Of a stretch of 64,000 nt of DNA, positions 17,618 to 26,684 are shown one piece after another; position 1 is the first letter of the stretch; every line of letters starts with the position of its first letter. Under the pieces are notes generated by a model that saw nothing but the letters and a program-made list of their open reading frames with translations, had not been told where the DNA came from and did not search any database. Source of the DNA: Streptomyces chilikensis (GTDB lineage: Bacteria; Actinomycetota; Actinomycetes; Streptomycetales; Streptomycetaceae); the NCBI RefSeq assembly GCF_001642695.1, contig NZ_LWCC02000005.1, positions 1,012,861 to 1,076,860 of the forward strand, in the 5' to 3' direction. The position numbers and the translations under genes are program-made.

Positions 17618-18553
17618 TCAGCCCTTGACCGCGCCGGTCAGCATCCCCTTCCTGAAGTGCTTCTGGACGAACGGCGACAGCACGGCGACCGGCAGCAGCG
17701 CCAGCACCATCACCGCCATCTGGACGGCCAGGCCCGACAGTTCGCCCGTCTTGATCGCCTGTCCGAGCCCCACCGGGGCCTGCTGCTTCTGCACCAGCTG
17801 GATCATGACGTTCTGCAGCGGCATCTTGTCCTGGTCGTTGAGGTACAGCGACGCGTTGAACCAGGCGCTCCAGTACCCGACGGCGTAGAACAGGGTGATC
17901 ACCGCGACGACGGCCCGGGAGAGCGGCAGGACGATCTGCCACAGGATGCGGAACTCGCCGGCGCCGTCGATCCGGGCGCTGTCGACGAGCTCCTGCGAGA
18001 TGCCCATGAAGAACCCGCGCAGCACCAGGATGTTGAACACGCTCACCGCGCTCGGCAGGATCAGCGACAGGTAGGTGTCCATCAGGCCCAGCGACTGCAC
18101 CAGCAGGTACGACGGGATCAGGCCGGCGCTGAAGAACATCGTCGCCATCAGCGTCATCAGGATCCAGCGGTGCCCCAGCGAGCCGCTGCGCGACAGGCCG
18201 TACGCGCACAGCACGGACACCGCCATCGAGAACAGGGTGCCGACCAGCGTCACCAGCACGCTGACCACGGCCGCCCGGCTGACCTGACCGCCGCTGAGCA
18301 GTTCCCGGTAGGCGACGAAGGTGATGTCCTGCGGGATCATCACCAGGCCGCCCGCCTCGTCGATCGTCCTCCGCGACGACAGGCTGGTGACGACGACGAT
18401 CCACAGCGGGAAGAGGACGGCCAGGCAGGCGAGGGTGAGCACCAGGCCCTTGCCCGCGAGGCCGGCACGGCCCGGCGGCTCCTCCCACACGGGGCGCGGC
18501 GGGGCCGCCCACCACCGCTCCCGGGCGGACGCCTTGCCGAGTCGGGTCGTCAC
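17618..18553 (-). CDS. Sugar ABC transporter permease (LplC/MalG type)
   Basis: 311 aa, six membrane helices. The EAA loop is present (SARIDGAGEFRILWQIVLPL). It ends with the typical FVQKHFRKGMLTGAVKG of permeases paired with large Tat-type binding proteins, as in lpl/lip-like oligosaccharide importers. The GTG at 18553 overlaps the previous permease stop as GTGA. Together the permeases form the membrane pore for oligosaccharide import; no ATPase gene is nearby, so a shared MsiK-like ATPase encoded elsewhere is expected. Confidence 0.93.
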   Translation of the reverse strand: MTTRLGKASARERWWAAPPRPVWEEPPGRAGLAGKGLVLTLACLAVLFPLWIVVVTSLSSRRTIDEAGGLVMIPQDITFVAYRELLSGGQVSRAAVVSVLVTLVGTLFSMAVSVLCAYGLSRSGSLGHRWILMTLMATMFFSAGLIPSYLLVQSLGLMDTYLSLILPSAVSVFNILVLRGFFMGISQELVDSARIDGAGEFRILWQIVLPLSRAVVAVITLFYAVGYWSAWFNASLYLNDQDKMPLQNVMIQLVQKQQAPVGLGQAIKTGELSGLAVQMAVMVLALLPVAVLSPFVQKHFRKGMLTGAVKG

Positions 18554-19614
18554 TTGCGGTACACCCCCTGCTCGCCCATGAGATGGGCGACCTTGTTCGC
18601 GGCGAGGACCAGGCCGATGCTGACCACGCCCTTGACGAGGCCCGCGGCGGCGGCGTAGCCGAAGTCCTGGTTGCGGACGCCGTACCACCACACGAAGGTG
18701 TCCAGGACCTCGGACGCCTCGGGACCGACGGCGTCGCGTTGCAGCAGGATCTGCTCGAAGCCGACGGTCAGCGCGTCGCCCACCCGCAGGACCAGCAGCA
18801 GGGCGATCACCGGACGCAGCGCGGGCAGCGTGACGTGCCACATGCGCCGCCACCGTCCGGCGCCGTCCATCGCGGCGGCCTCGTACAGCTCCTGGTCCAC
18901 CGAGGCCAGCGCGGCGAGGAAGACGATGATCCCCCAGCCGGCGTCCTTCCACACGCTCTGCGCGGTGACGAGGAACTTGAACGTCTCCGGGTCGGTCATC
19001 AGGTCGATGCCGTCGAAGCCGTGCTGCCGCAGCAGCTGGGAGAGCAGCCCGGCGCCGCCGAGCAACTGCTGGAAGACGGCGACGACCAGCACCCAGGAGA
19101 AGAAGTGCGGCAGGTACAGGATCGCCTGGGAGACGGCCCGCACCCGGGGCCTGACCACGCTGTTGATGAGCAGGGCCAGCGCGATGGGCACCGGGAAGTA
19201 GAGGAGGAGCTGGAGCAGGAAGAGGACCAGCGTGTTCCGCACCGCGTGCCAGAAGGCCGGATCCCCGAAGAGCTGCTCGAAGTGCTCCGGGCCGACCCAG
19301 GAGCTGTTCAGGATCGAGACGACGCCGTTGTCGCTGATGTAGGGGTCGTAGTCCTCGAAGGCGACGACGTTGCCGAGGATCGGCACGTAGTTGAAGACCA
19401 GGACCAGGGCGACGGCCGGGACCGTCATCAGCAGCAGCGCGCGGTCGCGCCGCAGTCGCAGCCGCAGGGGCAGCCGCGACCCCCGGGGACGGCGGCCGGC
19501 GGTGCTCCGCCGGCCGCCGCCGGTGCCCCCGGTGGTGCCGCCGGACACCACCGGGGCCGTCTCCGGCTCTCTCGCCGCCCCGGTGTCGTTCCGGGGCGCC
19601 GTGCTGTGGGACAC
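18550..19614 (-). CDS. Sugar ABC transporter permease (LplB/MalF type)
   Basis: 354 aa. A 55-residue Gly/Arg-rich cytoplasmic N-terminus precedes six helices starting RALLLMTVPAVALVLVFNYV. The EAA motif EAAAMDGAGRWRRMWHVTLP is intact. Start is a GTG at 19614 with GAGGAGAGG upstream; it lies 27 bp behind the binding-protein gene. Partner of the LplC-type permease, to which it is translationally coupled. Confidence 0.93.
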   Translation of the reverse strand: MSHSTAPRNDTGAAREPETAPVVSGGTTGGTGGGRRSTAGRRPRGSRLPLRLRLRRDRALLLMTVPAVALVLVFNYVPILGNVVAFEDYDPYISDNGVVSILNSSWVGPEHFEQLFGDPAFWHAVRNTLVLFLLQLLLYFPVPIALALLINSVVRPRVRAVSQAILYLPHFFSWVLVVAVFQQLLGGAGLLSQLLRQHGFDGIDLMTDPETFKFLVTAQSVWKDAGWGIIVFLAALASVDQELYEAAAMDGAGRWRRMWHVTLPALRPVIALLLVLRVGDALTVGFEQILLQRDAVGPEASEVLDTFVWWYGVRNQDFGYAAAAGLVKGVVSIGLVLAANKVAHLMGEQGVYRK

Positions 19615-19641
19615 GGCCCTCTCCTCGCCTGTACGGGCCGG

Positions 19642-21333
19642 TCAGCCGGCCGCCGAGCCGTTCTCGTCCAGGAGCTTCCTGTACCAGTCGCGCAGTTCGT
19701 CGCCGCCCCTGCTCCTCCACTCGGAGACGGCCTGCTGCATGTCGGAGACCTTCTTGCGGCCGCGGACGATGTCGTCCTCCAGCTGCTCGAAGTCGTTGCC
19801 GAGGTCCGCCCAGCGGGACGGCTCGGTGATCATCTGGCCGTAGAAGCTGGACTTCCTCGTGAAGGCGCCCATCCGCTGCTGCCACCGCACCTGCGCCTCG
19901 GCGACCTCGGGGAAGTCGGGGTGGGCGATGGTGGCGGTGGGGCCGGCGATCATCACGAAGGCGTTCATCACCTCGTTGTTGCCCTGGTCGGTCTTGGCGG
20001 GCACCCCGTCCTTCACCGTGTAGTGGGTGCCCTCGACGCCGTAGTTGACGGCCATGTACTCCTTGGTGCCGTACGGCGCGGCGGTGACGTTGGCGACCGC
20101 CAGGACGTCACGGACCACGGCCTCGGAGGCCTTCTCGCTGACGAAGGCGAAGATGTTGGCCGGCTGGGTGGCCCACAGCACCGGATCGCCCCCGTCGTGG
20201 CCGAAGAAGTCCATCCCCCAGATCTTGAAGTCCGGGTTCTGGGTCGCCTGTTCGGCGGTGCGGCTCCACCACTGCGAGATGTCCTGGTTGTAGATGAGGA
20301 ACTCGCCGGCCGCGAACTTCGGCCCCGCGTCGGGGGAGTTCTTGCCCAGCTCGGCGTCCGGGTGGACGTACCCGGCGGCGAAGAGCTTGCGGGTCCACTC
20401 CAGCGCCTCGAGGAACTCGTCCGTCTCCGTGCGGTGCACCAGCTTGCCGTCGACCAGGTTCCAGGCGAGCGGCTTCTCGCCGCCGGAGAGCACGCCGAAG
20501 GCGCTGAAGGCGGTCCACTTCATGTCCAGGCAGGCCCACCGCTTGGCCGCGGGACGGGTGATCTCCTTGCAGAGGTCCTCGAACTCCGCGCAGGAGCGCG
20601 GCACTTCGTAACCCTCCTCGTCGAAGACGTCCTGCCGGTAGAAGGGCACGTTGTTGGGCACGTAGGAGGACGGCATCGGCAGCCCGCGGAGCTTGCCGCC
20701 GATGATGCACCGCCGCCAGGCGTCGGTCGGGACCGCGGCCAGGTTCGGGTAGTCCTTGACCTTGTCGCCGGAGAGGTACGGGCCGAGGTCGGCGAACTTG
20801 TTGGTGATGGCGGTCGGTATCTTGCCGCCCATGTTCCAGCCGGGGATCACCACCACGTCCGGGATCGCGCTGGAGGCGAGCACCGCGCCGAGCTTCTGGT
20901 CGTAGGTGTTGCCGTCCTGGTTCTGCCACACGACGTCGACGCCGGTCAGGTCGTTCATCGCCCTGTAGTAGGCGTTGTCCTGCTTCGGCGGCGAGCCCCA
21001 GAACGGCGACATCACGGTGACCTCGTTGCCCTTGCCGAGCTTCTCGGGGACCGAGGTCCTGAGCGCGGCGAGGTCGAGCTCGGCGGTGAAGCCGACCGCC
21101 GAACCGTTCTTCGCGGGGATGTCCGGAGTGACGACGTCGTTGGCGACGTAGGCCGGAAGCAGCTCCTTCGCGCCCTTGTCCGAGGAGGAACCCCCGTCCT
21201 TGCCGCTGCCGGAGGCGCCGCAGGCGCTGAGCAGCGGCGTTCCGCCGGCCACCGCCACGACGGCGGCCGCCGTGGAGGCGAGGAAGGTTCTCCGGCCGGC
21301 GCCGGCGGGGGCGGGGGCGGCATTCGGCGTCAT
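19642..21333 (-). CDS. Extracellular sugar-binding lipoprotein (LplA-like)
   Basis: 563 aa. A twin-arginine-like signal (AGRRTFLASTAAAVVAVAGG) runs into a lipobox LLSAC, so the mature protein should be Tat-exported and lipid-anchored. The large size (well above 45 kDa) and the ending SRGGDELRDWYRKLLDENG place it with LplA-type binding proteins that accept oligosaccharides. First gene of the operon SBP-permease-permease-GH42-GH95-GH12, with an 18-bp LacI operator 66 bp upstream of its ATG. Xyloglucan oligosaccharides are the inferred ligand, from the neighbouring enzymes. Confidence 0.92.
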   Translation of the reverse strand: MTPNAAPAPAGAGRRTFLASTAAAVVAVAGGTPLLSACGASGSGKDGGSSSDKGAKELLPAYVANDVVTPDIPAKNGSAVGFTAELDLAALRTSVPEKLGKGNEVTVMSPFWGSPPKQDNAYYRAMNDLTGVDVVWQNQDGNTYDQKLGAVLASSAIPDVVVIPGWNMGGKIPTAITNKFADLGPYLSGDKVKDYPNLAAVPTDAWRRCIIGGKLRGLPMPSSYVPNNVPFYRQDVFDEEGYEVPRSCAEFEDLCKEITRPAAKRWACLDMKWTAFSAFGVLSGGEKPLAWNLVDGKLVHRTETDEFLEALEWTRKLFAAGYVHPDAELGKNSPDAGPKFAAGEFLIYNQDISQWWSRTAEQATQNPDFKIWGMDFFGHDGGDPVLWATQPANIFAFVSEKASEAVVRDVLAVANVTAAPYGTKEYMAVNYGVEGTHYTVKDGVPAKTDQGNNEVMNAFVMIAGPTATIAHPDFPEVAEAQVRWQQRMGAFTRKSSFYGQMITEPSRWADLGNDFEQLEDDIVRGRKKVSDMQQAVSEWRSRGGDELRDWYRKLLDENGSAAG

Positions 21334-21398
21334 TGCGTCAAACCCTTCGTGGGGCGCCCGGACACCCGGGCCCGTCGGCTGCGGCGGCACTGTCGAAC

Positions 21399-21416
21399 TG
21401 TCGAAGCGCTTCGAAG
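21399..21416. promoter_or_regulatory. LacI-family operator O3 (transporter operon)
   Basis: TGTCGAAGCGCTTCGAAG contains the same GAAGCGCTTC core (21403-21412) as O1 and O2. A second TGTCGAA half-site starts at 21391. It lies upstream of the binding-protein gene on the minus strand. Confidence 0.87.
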
Positions 21417-21580
21417 CTGGAGGCGAGGTTAGGTGAACACGACAGGGTGCACAAGGCTCGTCACCAAGATTCCTCGGCGGGCCCCGGAACCCGGAGAACA
21501 CCGGGATTGTCTCGGAATGGACGGCGGGACGACGGACCCGCGCGCCGAACGGTCTTGACAGGGGCTCCTCCCGAAACCAG

Positions 21581-21598
21581 CATCGAAGCGCTTCGAAA
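21581..21598. promoter_or_regulatory. LacI-family operator O4 (GH3 gene)
   Basis: CATCGAAGCGCTTCGAAA with the core at 21585-21594, 35 bp upstream of the GH3 start codon. TTGACA at 21555-21560 could be the -35 of this promoter, with the operator covering the -10/start region. Confidence 0.87.
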
Positions 21599-21633
21599 GC
21601 CATCCGCCGCCGCCCTGCAGGGGGACCACCAAA

Positions 21634-24495
21634 GTGACCGCAGCGATGCCCGACGCACCGTCGTTCCGCGATTCCCGGCTGCCGTTCGCGAAGCGCGTCG
21701 AAGACCTCCTGGGGCGGCTCACCCTCGACGAGAAGATCTCCCTGCTGCACCAGTTCGCGCCCGCCGTCGAACGGCTCGGGGTCGCCGCCTTCCGCACCGG
21801 ACAGGAGGCCCTGCACGGTGTCGCCTGGATGGGCCCGGCGACCGTGTTCCCGCAGGCGGTCGGGCTCGGCGCGACCTGGAACACCGACCTGGTCCGCCGG
21901 GTCGGCGAGGCGGTCTCCCGGGAGGCGCGCGCCATGCGCGCCCGCGACGACCGGGTCGGCCTCAACGTGTGGGCGCCGACGGTGAACCTGCTGCGCCACC
22001 CGCTGTGGGGCCGCAACGAGGAGGGCTACTCGGAGGACCCGGGCCTCACCTCGGCGATCGCCACCGCCTACACCCGGGGCCTGCGCGGGGACCACCCGGT
22101 GTACTGGCGCACCGCCCCGGTGCTCAAGCACTGGCTCGCGCACAACAACGAGACGGGCCGCGACGTCACCTCCTCCTCCGTCCCCCCGCGCGTCCTGCAC
22201 GAATACGATCTGCGCGCCTTCCGGGAGACCGTCGAGGCCGGCGCGACCGCCGGGGTGATGCCCGCCTACAACCTGGTCAACGGCCGCCCCAACCACGTCT
22301 CCCCGTACCTCGCCGAGCACCTGCGGACCTGGACCGACGAGCCGCTGCTGGTCTGCTCGGACGCCGGCGCGCCGTCCAACCTGGTCGACTCCGAGCACTA
22401 CTTCGACACCCACGAGGAGGCCGTCGCGGCCGCCCTGCGGGCGGGCGTCGACAGCTTCACCGACCACGGGACGGACAGCTCGGTGACGACCGGGCGCATC
22501 GCCGGGGCCCTCGAGCGGGGCCTGCTGACCGAGGCCGACGTCGACCGGGCGGTACGCCGCCACCTGTCGGTCCGCCTCCGGCTCGGCGAGTTCGACCCGG
22601 AGGACGACCCGCACGCCCGCACGGCGGAGTTCGACACGCCCTCCCACCGCCGGCTGGCCCAGGAGGCCGCCGAGCAGGCCGTCGTGCTGCTGAAGAACGA
22701 CGACGGCCTGCTGCCCCTGCCGCCCGGGACGCGGATCGCGGTGGTCGGACTCCTCGCCGACGAGTGCAAGCTCGACTGGTACAGCGGCACGCTCATCCAC
22801 CGCTCGACCCCGCTCCAAGGGCTGCGCGGGCGTTTCGGGGCGGAGCGCGTGGAGTTCGCCGAGGGCGTGGACCGGGTGCGGCTGCGCACGGGGAGCGGAG
22901 CCTTCCTGCGCGTGCCGGAGGCCGGCGGCGCGTCCGGCGGGGCGCGCGGCGCCGAGGGCGCGCTGGACCCGGCGCTGCTCGCCGGCCGCACCGACCTGCC
23001 GCCGCTGGTGACCGGCCCGGACGGCACCGTGCTGGACCTCGTCGACTGGGGCGGGGGGGTGCTCACGCTGCGCGCCCCCGACGGGCGCTACCTGTCGGTC
23101 GCGGAGGACGGCCGGGTGCGCGCCTCGGCGGAGCAGCCGGGGGGCTGGGTCGTGCGGGAGACGTTCCGCCTGGAACCGCGGGGAGACGCCCACCTCCTGC
23201 GCCACCTCGGCACGGGGCGGCACGTCTGCGTCGACGCGGACGGCGTCCGGGTGGCCGCGGAGGGCGAGTCCGCCGCCGAGCCCTTCGAACTCGTCGTCGA
23301 GGAACGCGGCGAGGACGCCGTCGCGCGGGCCGCCGCGCGGGCCGACGCGGTCGTGGTCGTCGCGGGCAACGACCCCCACATCAACGGCCGGGAGACCGAG
23401 GACCGCACCACGCTGCGGCTGCCCGGCCACCAGAGGCGGCTGCTGCGCGCCGCACGGGCCGCCAACCCGAGGACCGTGCTCGCCCTGGTCTCCTCCTACC
23501 CCTACGCGGTGCCCGCCGAGGCGCTCCCGGCGGTGCTGTGGACGGCCCACGGCGGCCAGGCCGCCGGCACCGCGCTGGCCCGGGTGCTCGCCGGCGACGT
23601 CTCGCCCGCCGGCCGCCTCCCGCAGACCTGGTACGCCGACGACGCCGACCTGCCCGGCCTGCTCGACTACGACGTCATCGGCTCGCGCCAGACCTACCTG
23701 TACTTCGAGGGCACACCGCTCTTCCCCTTCGGGCACGGGCTGTCCTACGCCTCGTTCTCCTACACCGGCCTGACGGCGGCCGTCACCGGCGGCTCGGTAC
23801 GGGTGTCCTGCACGGTCGCCAACACCGGCGACGTCACGGCGGACGAGGTGGTGCAGCTCTACACGCGGGCGGTGGACCCGCCGGTGGTCCGCCCGCGCCG
23901 CGAACTGGCCGCGCACCGGCGGGTGCGGCTGGCCCCGGGCGAGAAGTCCGAGCAGGTCTTCGAGGTGCCGCTGTCCGCCTTCGGGTTCTGGGACGTGGCC
24001 CGGGGAGGCGAGCGGGTGGCCCCGGGACCCTGCGAGCTGCTGGTCGGGGCGTCCAGCGAGGACGTCCGGCTGCGGACGGTCGTCCTGCTGCCGGGAGAGC
24101 CCGGCGCCCCGCGCCCGGTCCGGGCCTCCGGACTGTCCGCGCCGGACTTCGACGAGCACGCGGGGGCCGAGATCGTGGACCGCGCGAAGGCCTCCGGCGA
24201 CGCGGTCGCCCCGGCGGCCGGCGGGCGTGCCGAACTGCTCTACCGGGACTGCGACTTCGGCGAGGGAGTCACCTCCGTCACCGTCACCGTGGCCGGCGTC
24301 GGCACCCTCGACGTCACCGCCGCGCCGTCCTCCGGCGGCCCCGTGGCCACGGCCACGCTCTCCCCGGCCGTCCCCACCGCCGGCCCGTACGACTACACCA
24401 CCCTCACCGCGCCGTTCACCGCGACGGGGGTGCGGGACGTCCGCGTCACCCTGCGCGGACGGCTCCGCCTCGCCGGGATGGACTTCACCGGCTGA
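21634..24495 (+). CDS. GH3 beta-glucosidase with inserted beta-trefoil and C-terminal beta-sandwich
   Basis: 953 aa, no signal peptide. GH3 N-domain (about 25-340) with LLVCSDAGAPSNL, nucleophile D243, and KHWLAHNNE-type substrate loops. The GH3 C-domain is split: a fascin-like beta-trefoil of about 130 residues (about 430-565, LRAPDGRYLSVAEDGRVRAS, then HLLRHLGTGRHVCVD) sits where other GH3 enzymes carry PA14. It resumes with VVVVAGNDPHINGRETEDRT, continues through an FnIII-like domain (about 700-780), and ends in a CBM6/35-like sandwich (about 830-953). In the locus it would hydrolyse the glucan backbone units. GTG at 21634; an ATG four codons on is an alternative. LacI operator upstream. 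Confidence 0.92.
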   Translation: MTAAMPDAPSFRDSRLPFAKRVEDLLGRLTLDEKISLLHQFAPAVERLGVAAFRTGQEALHGVAWMGPATVFPQAVGLGATWNTDLVRRVGEAVSREARAMRARDDRVGLNVWAPTVNLLRHPLWGRNEEGYSEDPGLTSAIATAYTRGLRGDHPVYWRTAPVLKHWLAHNNETGRDVTSSSVPPRVLHEYDLRAFRETVEAGATAGVMPAYNLVNGRPNHVSPYLAEHLRTWTDEPLLVCSDAGAPSNLVDSEHYFDTHEEAVAAALRAGVDSFTDHGTDSSVTTGRIAGALERGLLTEADVDRAVRRHLSVRLRLGEFDPEDDPHARTAEFDTPSHRRLAQEAAEQAVVLLKNDDGLLPLPPGTRIAVVGLLADECKLDWYSGTLIHRSTPLQGLRGRFGAERVEFAEGVDRVRLRTGSGAFLRVPEAGGASGGARGAEGALDPALLAGRTDLPPLVTGPDGTVLDLVDWGGGVLTLRAPDGRYLSVAEDGRVRASAEQPGGWVVRETFRLEPRGDAHLLRHLGTGRHVCVDADGVRVAAEGESAAEPFELVVEERGEDAVARAAARADAVVVVAGNDPHINGRETEDRTTLRLPGHQRRLLRAARAANPRTVLALVSSYPYAVPAEALPAVLWTAHGGQAAGTALARVLAGDVSPAGRLPQTWYADDADLPGLLDYDVIGSRQTYLYFEGTPLFPFGHGLSYASFSYTGLTAAVTGGSVRVSCTVANTGDVTADEVVQLYTRAVDPPVVRPRRELAAHRRVRLAPGEKSEQVFEVPLSAFGFWDVARGGERVAPGPCELLVGASSEDVRLRTVVLLPGEPGAPRPVRASGLSAPDFDEHAGAEIVDRAKASGDAVAPAAGGRAELLYRDCDFGEGVTSVTVTVAGVGTLDVTAAPSSGGPVATATLSPAVPTAGPYDYTTLTAPFTATGVRDVRVTLRGRLRLAGMDFTG

Positions 24496-24517
24496 GGCGA
24501 CGGCCGGCGGCGCCCCC

Positions 24518-24547
24518 GTCCGCCCGGCGAGGCCTCGCCGGGCGGAC
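24518..24547. terminator. Terminator between GH3 and beta-helix genes
   Basis: A perfect 30-bp palindrome (13-bp stem, four-base loop) of GTCCGCCCGGCGAG and its complement, 23 bp after the GH3 stop and between convergent genes. No T tract. The remaining 130 bp to the next gene show nothing further. Confidence 0.8.
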
Positions 24548-24675
24548 CTGCCGAGGGCCCGCGTCCGGCCGGAGCACGGCCCACACCGTCCTGCCGCCCG
24601 GATGGTGCGGCCGGACGCCCCGGCCGTCCGCCGGAGCCTCGACGAGGAACAGGCCGCGCCCCGACCCGCCGTCCG

Positions 24676-25905
24676 TCAGCAGACGGACTGGCTGCTGTTG
24701 ATCAGCGTGTTGTTGCGGAACGTCGTGTTGATGCCGCAAGGGCTCTCACGGATCGCGGAGTTGGTCACCGTCAGGTTCTGGATGAGGATGTCCGAGTTGT
24801 TCGGGAACTCCGTGCGCGCCGCCAGACGGATCTCGCCGCCGCCGCTGACCGTGCCGCTCTGGGCGGCGACGGTCACGTTGTAGCAGTTCTCGATCAGCAC
24901 CGCGTTGTTGCCGGTGTTGGAGATGCTCACCCGGTCGATGACCGCGCCGCCGCTCTCCGAGACGCAGAAGACGCCGCGTCCGCCGCCCCGGGCGACCACT
25001 TCGCCCACCCGGATGTTGGTGGGGTACGAACTGCCCAGGCGCCCGTTGCGGTTGGCCATCCGGAAGGCCGCGTACCCGGTGCCGGTGCCCGCGTTCTCCG
25101 CGTCGACCCTGGTGATCGTGGCGTTGACGGTCTGGTTCAGGAGCAGGCCGGACTCGCCGACGTTGCGGGCGGTCACCGTGCCGACGCTGAGGCCGTCGAC
25201 GCCGTAGGTCTCGACGGCGTGGCTGGAGGCGCCGGAGACGTAGACGCTGTCGATGCGGACGTTGCGGGTCCACTGGGTGGTGTCGCCCCGGTTGTCGATC
25301 CGCACGCCCAGCCCGGAGGACAGGCGCATGTCGATCTGGCCGAGGACCACGTTCTGCACGTTGCGCAGGAAGATGCCGTAGAGCGGGGTGCCGGTCACGT
25401 TGAGGTGCTGCACCTCGACGTCCCGGGTGCCGCGCGAGTACACCGGCGCCTGGTCGCCCGAACCGCTGCCGGTGACGTTGATGGTGCCGCAGACGTCCAG
25501 GGCGGTGTAGCTGGGCAGCGAGATGCGGGAGCCGGCCGACATGGAGCCGGAGCCGCGGACGACCACGCGCTCCTTGTACGTCCGGCCCGTGGTGAGGCTG
25601 TTGACGGCGGCCTGCACGGCGGCGCGCAGGTCGCCGCCGGTGTACACCGTCGAGGAGCCGCGGCGGGCGGTCCAGGTGCTCCCGTTCAGCACGGCCTCGG
25701 CCTGGTAGGCGCCCTCCCCGCAGGCCGCGGCGGCGGTCGCGGAGGACGCCAGCGCGACGGGGGCCGGGGCCTCGGGCGCGGCCAGCGCCGCGGCGGTGGT
25801 GGTGAGGGCCAGCGCCGCGGCGGCCAGGGCGCCGGTGCGCCGGCGCTCAGGGCCGCGCCTGCCCAGCAGCGCCGTGAGTAAAGGGAGTTCGGATCGGCTT
25901 CCCAT
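24676..25905 (-). CDS. Secreted right-handed beta-helix protein, pectate-lyase-like fold
   Basis: 409 aa. The N-terminus is Arg-rich then hydrophobic (TGALAAAALALTTTAAALAA), a Sec signal peptide. The body has repeated short strands with NVT, NVQNVVLG, NVRIDSVYV, NIRVGEVVA, YNVTVAAQ, ILIQNLTVTNS, as in parallel beta-helix (PbH1) proteins such as pectate lyases and polygalacturonases. It ends GINTTFRNNTLINSSQSVC with two cysteines that could form a disulphide. Start ATG at 25905 has GGAG nine bases upstream; a second ATG at 25914 has none. Catalytic residues cannot be assigned, so pectin or another plant polymer as target is only suggested by the neighbouring glycan locus. Confidence 0.78.
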   Translation of the reverse strand: MGSRSELPLLTALLGRRGPERRRTGALAAAALALTTTAAALAAPEAPAPVALASSATAAAACGEGAYQAEAVLNGSTWTARRGSSTVYTGGDLRAAVQAAVNSLTTGRTYKERVVVRGSGSMSAGSRISLPSYTALDVCGTINVTGSGSGDQAPVYSRGTRDVEVQHLNVTGTPLYGIFLRNVQNVVLGQIDMRLSSGLGVRIDNRGDTTQWTRNVRIDSVYVSGASSHAVETYGVDGLSVGTVTARNVGESGLLLNQTVNATITRVDAENAGTGTGYAAFRMANRNGRLGSSYPTNIRVGEVVARGGGRGVFCVSESGGAVIDRVSISNTGNNAVLIENCYNVTVAAQSGTVSGGGEIRLAARTEFPNNSDILIQNLTVTNSAIRESPCGINTTFRNNTLINSSQSVC

Positions 25906-26386
25906 CAGGGACATCTCCGCTCGGGTCGGCGAACCGGTCCGGGGGAACCGGTTCGTACGTTCGTGGGGAGGGTGAGTCTGCTGAGGGCGCGGGTGCAGCG
26001 TCAATGGCATGTTGAGACAGGCTGGGGGAGGGGGACGGGGGAAGTCCTGTTCCCCGTGTGCCCGGCGCCGCCGCGCCGCCCCGGTCACGGAGGATCCGGG
26101 GCGGGGCACCGGGGCCGGCGGATGAGGGGGCCCGCGTTCGGCGCGTGGGGCCCGCCGCAGGTCAGGGGCGCCGGAGCACGGGGTTCCGTTCCGCTCGCAG
26201 GGCCCGGGCCGCGGGCGGTACCGGCGGCGCCGCCGCTGCGGCCCGGGGCGTTCGTCCCGCTCGGCACTTTGACCGAAGTGCCGCGGCCGGTCCGCCCGCC
26301 GCGGCCGGACGCCGCCGGGCCGCGTCCTCGAGGCGCCGCCGCTCGACCACGGCCTTCGTTCCGGGACGGCGGGCGGACCTGAGGGC
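25906..26386. other. Intergenic region between beta-helix gene and gvp operon
   Basis: 481 bp without a credible gene. It should hold the promoter of the minus-strand beta-helix gene near 25915-26000 (GAACCGGTCCGGGGGAACCGGTTC at 25930-25953 contains an AACCGGT inverted repeat) and the terminator of the gvp operon at 26262-26283. Short open frames here are low-complexity Arg/Pro/Ala. Confidence 0.6.
26262..26283 (-). terminator. Terminator of the gas vesicle operon
   Basis: CGGCACTT and AAGTGCCG form a perfect 8-bp stem with a six-base loop, 104 bp past the gvpK stop on the minus strand. It is the only hairpin with A/T content in the gap. Confidence 0.6.
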
Positions 26387-26677
26387 TCAGAGCAGTGAAC
26401 CCAGCGGTCCCAGGTCCAGGTTGAGGTCGTCGCGGGTCAGTCCGTGCTGGGCGCAGAGGTCGTCCATGCGCTGCTCCAGGAGCATGAGGGCGGTGCCGAG
26501 GCGGTCCTCCTGCTCGGGGCTGAGCGTGCCCTCCTCGAACCGGCGGACCGCCTGCTTCTCCATGAGCTGGCGGAGCAGTTCGACCACGGTGAGCACGAGG
26601 TGGGCCAGGCCGTCGGCGACCTTCTCCGGATCGAGGTCGAGGGTACCGTCGCGAGGGGCGGGTGCCGTGGTGTTCAT
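26387..26677 (-). CDS. gvpK: Gas vesicle protein GvpK
   Basis: 96 aa from the ATG at 26677. The core LDLDPEKVADGLAHLVLTVV and ELLRQLMEKQAVRRFEEGTL is diagnostic of GvpK, an accessory protein needed for vesicle assembly. Last gene of the operon, separated from gvpS by 7 bp. The C-terminal LTRDDLNLDLGPLGSLL is also family-typical. Confidence 0.95.
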   Translation of the reverse strand: MNTTAPAPRDGTLDLDPEKVADGLAHLVLTVVELLRQLMEKQAVRRFEEGTLSPEQEDRLGTALMLLEQRMDDLCAQHGLTRDDLNLDLGPLGSLL

Positions 26678-26684
26678 GAGGTCC

